64,000 bases of DNA from Polytrichum commune (taxonomy: Eukaryota; Streptophyta; Polytrichopsida; Polytrichales; Polytrichaceae): positions 5,890,501 through 5,954,500 of the forward strand of contig OX485805.1 in the NCBI GenBank assembly GCA_950295325.1, given 5' to 3'. Position 1 is the stretch's first letter. The number at the start of each line of letters is the position of its first letter. Shown here one piece after another: positions 33,060 to 44,200 of the stretch. The position numbers and the translations under genes were made by a program. Under the pieces are notes generated by a model that was given only the letters and a program-made list of their open reading frames with translations, was not told the origin of the DNA and searched no databases.

Positions 33060-36000
33060 ATGATTCTTAGCTGCGAGTCTTGTCTGGTTCGCAACATGCA
33101 GGGATTCACTCTGTCACAAACTAACAATCCGCTTGGAATTTTCTTTCCGAAATCTCACGTTGCAACGAGACACAGGAGCTTCCATGCGCTCTCATTAGTT
33201 GCACGAGCTGCTCTGGTTCAAAGACTCCGTACGAACAATGGCGATGGAAAAATCTTCGTTCACCAGCAACGCAACCCTAGGTTACAAAAGGTAGTGGTAA
33301 AGGTGAAATTGGGTAATGGAGATTCAACGAAAACAACAACTGAGGCATTCGTGGAGGCAGAAGAACAAGGTGGGTTGAGCGAGGGGCTGAAAGCGAGGAT
33401 CTACCTGTTCTTAGTCCCCTTCCTGTGGGGTACTTATGGACCTGCGCTGCGCTTTATCTATTCGCAGCCCCTGGCTCCCTCTGCGAGCATCATCACCTTA
33501 TCCCGCAAAGGTGAGCCTTCAAATTTTCGATGCAAGAGGATGTAACAGTACAAAGGTTTATCAATTTATGGAGTATCCGCAAACCCTTGGAGTGGATGTT
33601 TGATGCGTGATTTGTCTTTACCGAATGGTCACAACAATATTAAGCCTCATAACTGGGTTCCGTGAGACCAGATATCAAAGGTCTTCGGATTTTCGATGCT
33701 AGAAGAATGTAACATTGCCGAGGTTGATCAACACATAGAACTTCAACAAAATTTCGGAGTAGGTACTTGATGTGTGATTTGTCTTGCCGAATGGTCATAA
33801 CATTTATAAGCTTCATAAGAGGGTTCGTGGGACTGGGAATTAAAGGCGCTTGGATGCAAGCACCAAAAGCCATATAAGAGGACGTTGTGCAATTTTAAGC
33901 CTTAATTTGAGAATGTGTGAAGTGTGAAGTCTTTATGTATTAAGAGAGGCTCACCAATTACGGGGTGACGACTAATAGGAGGTTGCCACTTGACTATGCT
34001 CAGCTATCAATCCTAGAAACGAGGACCCGGATTCATGGAGATTTGTTCCTCGAGTCCAAATAGAAAGAGAACGAGCTCACAAGCTTAAAATTGTAATGGT
34101 GCATTGCAGTTGCGTCGACAGCATTTTTTCTACTACTTCAACCCCTGGAGAAAGCGGTGAAAGGCACGAGGAGCATTGAGGAGCAAAGCAGGGCTGTTGC
34201 TTCTACAGATGAGGTTCCAGCAGCTGGAATCTCACTCCGAAGCAGTTGGGGCCCTGCCGTCGAGCTTGGATTTTGGACATTTCTCGGCACTGCGCTTCAG
34301 GTATGTAGATGTTGCAACATCTTTACTGTTGAAACCAGTGTAGTGTCGGTATCCCCACATTTGAAATCAGCCAGGTCTATGTAATCGAGATTTTTCCTTT
34401 TCTTGATATCATTCAGGTACAAGTATTCGAAGAAGATAATGTATTTGATACCGGCCGGGTCTATGTAAGATGCAATGACCTCAATACTCGGCCAAACTAC
34501 ACACTTGTAAAAATATAGTACTGACACTAGTATTGAGTATGGTATAAGAATACATTTCAATCCTATGATGACAACTGTATCAACCTTTTCACGATAGGTG
34601 TTGTGATTCTTGATACCAGTCGGGTATGTTTTTCACACATCAATGCAACAGAGCTCAAGCTTGAGCTGTGTATGACTGGGCCTCAAGAGGGTTCAAGAGA
34701 GGCTGCGTTCTCTGGGGTTTTCTAGTTAATCATCACTCCTGACGAATTTTGGAATTGCAGACAAATGCACTGGGGAGCACAACCGCAATCCGAGCTGGCT
34801 TTATTCTTTCAACCATCACGGTCTTGGTTCCTCTCATCTCTGCTGTGTCTGGGGGCCGTGTGAGCACAGTTACATGGGGCGCTGCAGTCATCGCCTTCTT
34901 TGGTGTCTTCCTCATGAGTGTTTTTGGAAATGAAACTGGGAGCCTCTCCACCGTATTGTGCAGGTACACTTCATTCACCTCCTGGCCTGTCAATGTGAAG
35001 TAGCCTGAAAAGTCTCTGTAAGGTTTACCCTGTTTCTGAGATTTTAAGTGCTTGGTCGAGGGACAAGGGCTAAATTCAGTTTGTGATGTGAATGCATCGG
35101 CAGTGAAGGCTCCGCAGGTTGTCAGACAGCTACCTTGGGAGACCTTGAAGTTCTTGCTGCGGCAGTTTTCTATGCTATCCATACCATCAGGTTGGGAGTC
35201 CATGCAAAGAGCATGTCAGCATTGGAGCTCTCAACTAGAGTTATGATTGTATCTACTGTTTTCACTTTTGGTTGGGCAGGTTACGATTACACAACTGCTG
35301 CACTTGAAGGTGTGATATCTTGTCCCCTCTCAGTTGCTGGTTTGATAGGTCAGTGGGTGTTTCATCGTGTGTTTTTTGAAGTAAGATTGACACAAAGGTC
35401 ATATTCCTGGCTGCATAATGTGTTGCACCGGTGTGTAGCTTTCTTATTGTGGTTTTTCTTTGAATTTTGAATGCAGGAAGGGACGGAGGGTTAGCTTGGC
35501 AAGGCTTGGCCAGCCCTGAGGTTGCAGGTGCAACAATTTTTGCTGCATTTGCTCCGGGAACTTTGGCTCACCTTGCCCAAGCTGTCGGACAGAAAATTAT
35601 TCCTCCCTCTGAAGCACAGGTATACTGCTACATTTTCAGACACCTACATACACCTAGCTGTATATGTGATCAATTGCAAGTATTTTCTATACTTGATACT
35701 CAAGGTCTGAGGGTGGTATTTGGTTACTTTTCTTAATCGGACACCTATATTGGATTGGTGTATGGTTTGATGAGGATCAAAGAAACAACACCATAAAGAC
35801 CCATGTTTAAAAGAGATTGAACTGCATCTCCAAATCTTATTAACTACCCCGTACTCAGTAGTGAATGCAATTGGGAGAACCTATGTATTTATGTTTCATT
35901 GTGTAAATTTAATCAGAAGAAATTGGAGAACATGAAAAACGAACTGAATAACACCCCGATACCTTAAATCATCCTCTCTTTTGTGCTTACAGTAAACCAA

Positions 36001-36360
36001 TGTAATCTTGCATGTTTTGTGGCTGTGGTATTCTAGTCGTACATACCAAGTGGCTTAACCCAAGAACTCTTTCTAGTACATTGTATTGTGAAAATATAAT
36101 TCGTCATCTTGAGTTGTCAGGGGATCTAAATGTACTGAGATTTTCTGCTGTGACCTTGAGTCTCTTGAGATGGTTGAGAAGAGAGGCTTGATATTTATAG
36201 AGGTGGGGTGTTGCAGGTGTATTATTCATTGGCACCAGTTTGCTCGGCTTTATTTGCGGCATTCTTCCTCCATGAGTCCTTGACTCCATTGGGTTGGGGT
36301 GCAGGAGGACTAGTTGTACTAGCCACTTTGTTAGCTAGTACCCAAAATTCCTCATCTTAG
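33060..36360 (+). CDS. EamA/DMT-family membrane transporter, likely plastid, six exons
   Basis: Exons: 33060-33510, 34110-34300, 34761-34963, 35104-35309, 35477-35619 and 36217-36360, all GT..AG and in phase, giving 445 aa. Residues 1-110 are Ser/Arg/Lys-rich with few acidic residues at first, as in chloroplast transit peptides. A run of hydrophobic helices follows, beginning LYLFL-like at 113 (IYLFLVPFLWGTYGPALRF), with GFWTFLGTALQ, the STITVLVPLISAVSGG block, AAVFYAIHTIRLGV and a final VYYSLAPVCSALFAAFFLHE-type helix before WGAGGLVVLATLL. This is the drug/metabolite transporter (EamA) fold of about ten helices, close in style to plastid EamA proteins of plants. The substrate cannot be told. 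An alternative start is the second Met at 33096. No break is seen. Confidence 0.88.
33517..33850. repeat. Two-copy ~167-bp tandem duplication in transporter intron 1
   Basis: ATTTTCGATGC(A/T)AGA(G/A)GA at 33523 recurs at 33690, followed in both by GATTTGTCTT.CCGAATGGTCA and a GGGTTC.GTG block. It lies inside the intron 33511-34109. Confidence 0.8.
35715..35965 (+). repeat. Interspersed repeat, copy in transporter intron 5
   Basis: Shares ordered blocks with 46180-46530: GGACACCTATA, AA(C)AACACCATAAA, AATTGGGA..ACCTATGTATT and GGAGAACATGA.AAACGAAC. The family is unknown. It sits within the last intron (35620-36216). Confidence 0.75.
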
Positions 36361-38830
36361 AAGCAATGAGTGCATATTCTTCTCCCCAACCAACCCTGTT
36401 CCCCATCCTTAATGCTAGTTAGTGTTGAGAATTTGAAACCACACTCAACTACAAATTGGTCTGTAGTTTACACTATACATCAAACTTCTGTAGAGGATAA
36501 TTTTTGTAGAGATTGGCACGAGTAACTGAGATTTAGTGATTATCCAGGTTTAACTGTGTATAGCAGCCCAGTGTGGGTGATACTTTGGTGGAAATAACTT
36601 GGATAGAAGCTGTGACGGAAACTCTATATTTACTTAACCTAAGGAAGAATCGTGCAAAATAGGAACGTTACAAGCATGTAACTTATCACATTCCAATGAG
36701 TTCATTGAAACATCTGATCTATTGTGGTGTTAAATTGGTGTGCCGTATTAATTACATGGTCTTTGTGGCATGTCATGTAGCACCAAGTGTCATGCGACAC
36801 CATATCTAGTTGCCACATGGTGATTCCAAGGCAATTAATTTGGATTGGTGATAAATAGTCTGTGCCACATTAATTCAGATATTTAGGGTAGTTACAATAG
36901 TTGATATCATTCCTCCACTCTGTTCAAGATTATTCTTATTTTATCATTCATAAACTCGAGCCTACCTACAGTAAACACAAATAATTGGTGGATCAGATAA
37001 ATGAAATCTATACTTGTCTAGATTTTTGTTTCCATGTTTCAAAAAACAGAGGTTTAGCTGATTTTACAAGATTATTAATTTCAGTAGACTCCCGTTTTCT
37101 TGATCTGTTTGGGAGATGATGACCATATTTGGTTTTGATTCAAGAGGAAATGTCATCAAAGTATCATCCACCAACCCAATTAGCTCGTTTCAGAAATCTC
37201 TGAAATCAACCTTTGTTGCATCTTTGTGATCCATTGATTTTGCTCTGCCAACCAATCCAATCTTGGTTGGTGACCATCTCTGCAATTTTAACCTCGTTTT
37301 GCTTCTGCATCCCAAACCGATTTTGAAAGAAGAAACGAGAATGTCTGTGATTCTAATTTCTAGCCAGATGAGACAATCCCATACTCAATCCAACATACAA
37401 AATTGCCTTTAAGTTTGAGGCATCTATAACTGGTAAAATAAGAGAGTTTGCATTTGTATAGGAGGAGTAATAGCGGGGAACTATTTTTCTTGCAAAGAGA
37501 AACATATTCTAAGGAGATTTTTTTATATATAAATTTTAAATTATAATGTTTTCCTTTTTTTTCATGAAGGTGGAAATCACTACAAATTTCAAAGCCGTTA
37601 AATTTAGGGTAACACACAATTGATCTATAGGTTAACTCATAATTGCTCATCTAAATGTTGATTCTTGGATACGACGGTTGTCAAAACTCTTATGAGGGTA
37701 ATCAATCGCAAGCCATCATCACGTAAACCTTACCTTCATTTGCCTCAAAAAATATAGATCTCATCAATGTTGACATTACATGACCCTGATGAGCAGTTAA
37801 ATGGACTTGATAGACTATGGATGCCTCGACCTCAGAGTTTAAGATTGCCAATAAGATTGCCTTGCATATAGTTCTTTTTTGAAAGCCAAGTCAATGGCAC
37901 ACCTTCTAGTGTTACACAACTTCGAAGTGTTTCTCAAATTTTCTTGGATTATTCATATATACTCATAGATGTACCGTCTCTTGATTTGCAATGGCATGAG
38001 TTAGAATCATGCACTAGGAGTTCTCATAGGCGGGAACACACTCGGATTCAAAGTAATTAAGGCAAAAGGTTGCTCTATAAATTATGTCGCATAAGAGGGT
38101 ATCATATGCACCCTCAATGATTACATGTTGCAAAACAAAGTATTTGGGAGCATAAAACTGGAAGCATATGTTGAAAACCCTATATATACATATTTTGAGA
38201 AAATATGTGGTCGAAACACCACTCTAGATGTTTTTTGGCAATGAACTAAAGCATTTCATCTGTCTTTACCAAAAAAAAAAGTGAAAACCCTAGATGTATA
38301 ATGTTCACAAACAACACAATGTACATGGCGTGTGTGTGTGTGTAATCAAAACATGTTTACAACAAGAACTTTGCACATATCACACCTAAAACAATAAGGG
38401 ATTTGTATTTGGGGCAAGGGTAATATATGTGAAATATACATGGAGGAAAAATTGGGTAACAATGTCCATGTCAAAATTTTCACATCAACGTCCACAAAAA
38501 GACTGTTCAAAAAGATGAGGAAGGAAGCAACACATCCCACAATAGCCCAAATCCTAGATACCAAGGTTTGATTGCCCCGCCAATTTGTTTTTTGGTTTTT
38601 CATCAAAGATGTGTTGGTTGGTATCAACACACTTTTACATCAACATTGATACATTGACATAACATTCATAGCCTCTATCCACACACCATGTACATATCAA
38701 CGCCATAGGTGTTGATAACTACCCTTGTACCCAATGGATATTTTCTCCCAATTTGGTTATGGGCCCCATCGATAGAACTACATATACAAACTATTTCACA
38801 ATGTACAAAATTCATGCGTGAGTCTATATT
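36361..38830. other. Intergenic, no gene recognised
   Basis: AT-rich, with short frames only (longest 96 codons on the minus strand at 37360-37650, no motif). A (GT)n run lies near 38331. The left few hundred bases should hold the transporter 3' UTR. Confidence 0.5.
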
Positions 38831-39293
38831 TACTCAACAACCTAGTTAGCACGAGAGGTAACTCAGACATGAGATTGTTGCCAGAGTGTTGCCAAGAATC
38901 GATGAAACTCCGTTTATTTAATAAAGGTGGTGCGGCAACCTCGCATGAGGAATTACAAGCAACGGCTCGGCTTTCTTCATATACATTTACTTAACAACTT
39001 AGTTAGCACGAGAGGTAACTTAGACATGAGATCGTTGCTAGAGCCTTGCCAAGAGTCGATGAATCTCCGTTTGTTCAATAAAGGTGTTGCGACAACCTCG
39101 CATGAGGAACTACAAGCAACGGCTCGGCTTTCTTCAAATACATTTAACAACCTAGTTAACACGAGAAGTAACTTAGACCTAAGATTGTTGCCAGAACGCT
39201 ACCAAGAGTCGATTAATCTCTGTTTGTTTAATAAAGGTGGTGCGGCAACCTCGCATGAGGAATTACAAGCAACGGCTTGGCTTTCTTCAAATT
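38831..39293. repeat. Three tandem ~155-bp copies of the P450 gene tail
   Basis: The block TCGCATGAGG occurs at 38941, 39098 and 39251 (spacing 157 and 153). Each minus-strand unit starts with the last 20 or so codons of the P450 (LKKAKPLLVIPHARLP or variants such as LKKAEPLLVVPHARLS), then a stop and about 90 bases of 3' flank. The copy at 39140-39293 is the one joined to the real last exon; the other two lie downstream of it. Confidence 0.9.
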
Positions 39294-41250
39294 GAACTGC
39301 ATCGTGTCGCTCATGTCGAGAGTCGTGGGATCTTGCTCGTCGGGGAGAGACCAATCGAAGGACTGGAGAAAACGGGCGAGCGTGAACTGGATTGTCCGTG
39401 TAGCTATGCGGTTACCTGGACACATGCGCCGGCCGCTCCCAAATGCCCCCATCAAATAGGCCTCCACAGCCGTGCCACCTTTTGGGGGTGCCAACTCCTG
39501 CATAAGAAGCCAGGGCACCAACTACATCAGGCTCTGGCAACTTATAAGAACAGTGCCTGGGGAGATTTTGGGGCAAAAATCGGTGAAGAACTATTTTGGC
39601 ACTGTTCTTATAAGAACATGTAACCAGTTGGACATGGATCCGAGTGTTTCCAAGTCCAAACGGTTACATGTTGACATCTTTCGGTTTTTATTCATTATTC
39701 TGAGGTATATTCTCTAGACTCCTCTAAAATGATCCGTACTATACTTCCTGAAGTTTGGAACTTCCACCAGTTCTCTCAAACTCAACTTCATCTGTAACTA
39801 GCAGTCGGTTCTCCCTGTTCATCGTGTAAGAAGCTCACAAAAAAAGCATGTTCAAGTTGTTATGACGAGGTTCTCAAATGTAGCTATATAAGGTATCGTA
39901 AGGCGTAATAAAGCATATGGAGTGCCATGAGCAAATAGTCCTGACTATTTGCGTCATGTTTCCGGTGGGGCAAACTCGTCAATAGAAGATTCAAATATGT
40001 CCATTAATTATGTCTATTTGGTGCAACTTGCACATTATAATTCATGGCGAACAAAATGCGTAAGTGAATCATTTTAGTTGTCAGCTAGAAGTTTGTGGTT
40101 TCCAATTGTCCCAATATTGCAACCAAAATCTTCAATCGACGATCAAGACCTTTGGTTGACAAACAAAGTGATTTATTTTATGTATTGTCTCACTGTGAGT
40201 TGCAACTGACAAGTTGCAACGGGTGGTTGTAATGACCAGGTTCTCTTCTAGTGAATGTGTAATAAGCCAAGGCATGCATTGGCAATACACTAAGGGTTTG
40301 GCAACTTACATGAAGCTAATAAAGAAACATGTTCAACTTGTTATGATAAGGTTATCAAATGTAATTGTAAGGTATCATAAGGTGTAACGAAGCGTATGCA
40401 ATGCTGCCATGAGCAAATAGTCTTGACCATCCGTGTCATGTGGGACCAACTCATTAGTAATAAGTTGGGCATGCATTGGCAATATAAGGGTTTAGCAACT
40501 TATAGTAAGCTCACAATAAGAAATGAAGGGTTCTAATAAAATTAGATCACATGTAAACAAGAAAAAGAAAAGGTGTGATAAAGCAAATATTTGTTATTTA
40601 ATAGGATTCCAAATACCCTCATTATATCCTACGACCCATTCATATTCATGTTTTTCTTTTTATTCCTTCAACATCAGATACTTGTGGTGATATGGAGGCC
40701 AACTATGTCAAAGAAGGTATAATGGGGGGTAAGCCCAAGGCATTAACACAAATGCCATTGGAACTCCGAGGGTAAGTTGGCTTAAGCCATAGTAATGCTT
40801 AGATGGGTGACCTTCGTAGCTTTTATTTTGGGTGCAATGTATTGCTTTGATCCACCCAATCATAGTGGGGTTATCCGGTTGAACCGGATACTTCAACCAA
40901 CCATATGGGAACCTATGGACTTGCCTTTAGAGGTGGTTAAGTGCACGATGTCTTGTCTTTAGAGAAGGTTCATCGTGTTCACCTTTGAAAGAAGGCAATA
41001 TTGTTCAAGGCCCCTCTAATTCTCGTGAGTCCATTTCAATTCTTCTAACTTGAAAATCAAGATTCATCATAAATCACACCAGTGCCAACTCTATTGGAGT
41101 CATCTCTCTCCTCCTCCTCCTCCTCCTCCCCATCCTTCTTCTACTACTACTACTATGTATCATTGAATTCAAGTTTTTGAGCTCAAACTTGACAAGAAGA
41201 TCAGGTTCCTTTGAAAATTGGCTGATGTACGAGAAAGAAAAAGAAACCAT

Positions 41251-41284
<34 letters not shown>

Positions 41285-44200
41285 TTGCTTATTATAAAAC
41301 CTGAGTTGGCCCCTTGGGATCATGTCGTTGATCTCTTCTTAAAAACCGCTCTGGACGGAACTCGTTCGGGAAATCCCACAAGTTTTCGTCTCGGTCGATG
41401 ACCCATTGGTTGATGAACACACGTGTGTTGGCGGGTAAATCGTAGCCTGCCACTTTGCATGGCTCGCGAGATTCATGGGGTAAGAGGGTTCCCGTTGGAG
41501 GGTGCATGCGCAGCGTCTCCTTCATCACCGCTTCCAAAAAAGGGAATTGGTCGAGGTCCGACTCCTCCACGATCCTTGGCTCCGTGCCCCCAACAACACC
41601 ATCGATCTCTTGTTGCGCTCGCTTCAAGCATTCAGGGTTCCGAATGAGCTCAGCCATGGCCCAAGTGATTGCAATGGACACAGTATCTGTCCCCGCCGCA
41701 AAAAGCTCCTGCAAATTATAGGCCCTTGTGTACTATTACACTGTGCACCTCATGATTCATGACCAGCCACTCATCATAGAACCTGGAATGCTTATCAAAA
41801 TTCGTTGTAATTTTCCATCCATGGAGGCACGATATCGTCCATGAGTTCCAGATTCTGTCATTGAGTTGTTTGGTTTTTCCTCCTAGCTTTAAATCGTTAT
41901 TGGATCTTTCATAAATATTAGATCTCGCTAAAAGTTACTTCACTTTTTTAATCATAAGCAGATCTCCTCTAGTTTTTCATTTCTCTCGGATGTCTCTTAA
42001 ATTCAAGATCTCATTCTTTGTTTCTTCACTTTTAATCATTATTAGATCTCTCTTAGTTTCCTTACTTTAATTGATATAAAAGATCTCTTAGTCTCTCAAC
42101 TTTCTCCTTGTTATCACTTAATCACAAATTTCTCTTTTGATCTTGAATCTTTCAAACATCTCTTATTGTTTCCAAAAATGTCTTTGGATATACCTTGATA
42201 TGGGCATATTTTGCAACATCATTCACTACAACTGGAATTAAAATACAACATTATAGAATATATAAACATAAAAGTAATATTATTTTATACACTAACATTG
42301 GCCTGTTCAACAACTTCAGTTATTGCAATCGAAGTTAAAAAAAAACAAAACATGAACATAAAATAACTACTAACAACTCCTTCATATGTAAGTTGTTTTT
42401 TTCATCAACACTATCTTGAACTTAAACTAATTATCTATGATGTTATGTTTGGCTATATGACTTGCATTTGAATTTAGCAATCTTCGTTGGTAACCTCTAT
42501 TGATCGTGGAACCATGGCCTATATTACCATATCATTTTATATTGGATCAAATTTGTTGGTAGCTCATCATATATGCATGCTTTCCTCTTTCCTTTGAGAT
42601 TAGTAGAAAGGAGACAAGGAGGACCTACCTACAAACTTGTTGCTCATCCTCTAAAACAAGCCCAACGCACACACCCGATGAATATTATTATATATGCTAT
42701 GCTGGAAATAATACCCCTTCTTACACTCACGGTAGTGGTACATAGCATGAAGAGTCCACCATTGGGGACAACTGTTGGATCTCATGTTCAAACCTAAGAT
42801 CCATGAGATCCCTTCTAATACACATATCTTGTTATTTCAAGAATCTTTTCCAACGCTATTGTCCCTCGAACATGGCCAAGGATGTTCTACGAACACACAC
42901 TCTATTCACTTCGGCCTCCTTCTGAGGCCAAAGTACTTCTTCTCAAGAATCTTTGTTGTACACGTTGTTAATCGCCACTAAACGAAATCTTCATCATTCA
43001 ATTTGGTTTCTTTTTCTACAATGTACTCTCCTTTCCAATATCTTACTTTTTGAAGTGATAGTACCATCTCTTGAAAGGGCAAAGTTTCCTGACACCTACC
43101 GAGGGGGAAGATGAATTGCGGGAGGGGGGCGGTGAAAATTCTAATTATTATTGTAGAGCTCAGAGCATTTTCTATTCAAAGAAAAAATTACCATCTACAT
43201 CAAGGTCAGAGACCCCGAGTTAGTCTAATGAAGTTAAATTGAATCGAATCCATAGCAAACCTATAAGGAGTAGGTTTTCCCATTCCCCCTCGGTAGGTGC
43301 TACAAAACAAAGTTCCTATTCTAGGTGAAGAGAAAGCTACCCCACATAATTGCTGAGTTAAAAAACGGACCATTCAACATGCCATGCTATTTTGAGCCCA
43401 TCTACCACACAGTAAGCAGTACCCCCACCTTGCACCAAGGAGACTCTCGAACAGGGTAAGGCCAATAGGCTCAATTTCACATCGGATTGCCCGACATTGG
43501 TTTTCCGTTTTCTGTCATTTCTCTTTCTCACAATTAGGGTTTCCCTAGTCTTCCACTTCTCCTTTCCAAAACGTCTACCTCGAGGCATCAGCACGACAAC
43601 GGAGGTGCCCTCCACTACTTCTAAGTAACTGGCATCTCAGGCAGTCTGCTTACGAATATGGAACTGGCGAAATATTTCCATTTGATAATGAACTCACTTA
43701 CCATGATCACCACTTCAATCGTTTCGTCGTCCAGGGGTCCTGTCCCCTCTTTGTTGGGGATGGTGAGAAGAGTGTCTATGAAGTCCTTCTCCGAATCTCG
43801 GCCTGAAGCCCTGTGCTCTTCAATCAATTGGCGGAGGAACCCTTTGTATCTTCGATTACCTTGCTCCATGGACGCCTCTGTTCCTTGCAGCTTCGGAACC
43901 CAGCGCAAGGCTGGGATGTAATCAGAAATCACAAAGGCACCCATCCAGTCTAAGAACTCTTGGATTATACTTTGGAACGTGTGCGCTTCTTCTTGGCCCG
44001 CCTCGTCCCCTCCAAAGTACCTACCATCAATCATCACCCAATCTTAATTAACATTGTTTAGGCATGGGTTTGCTCATTGCTAACCCTTTCGCAAGAAACA
44101 TGGTTACGGGTAGCTTAGGCACGTTGACATGTTGAAGCTGAGTAGAATTCCGGGTAGACTAGGTTGAGCCTTAATTTGTTTAAAATTGTTCCACTTATAT

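Noticed and set aside
40708-40896. 62-aa minus-strand frame
   Set aside because: It overlaps the 5S-like sequence and has no protein features.
43358-43615. 85-aa basic minus-strand frame in P450 intron 2
   Set aside because: It lies wholly inside an intron whose splice sites fit the P450 frame, and shows no domain.
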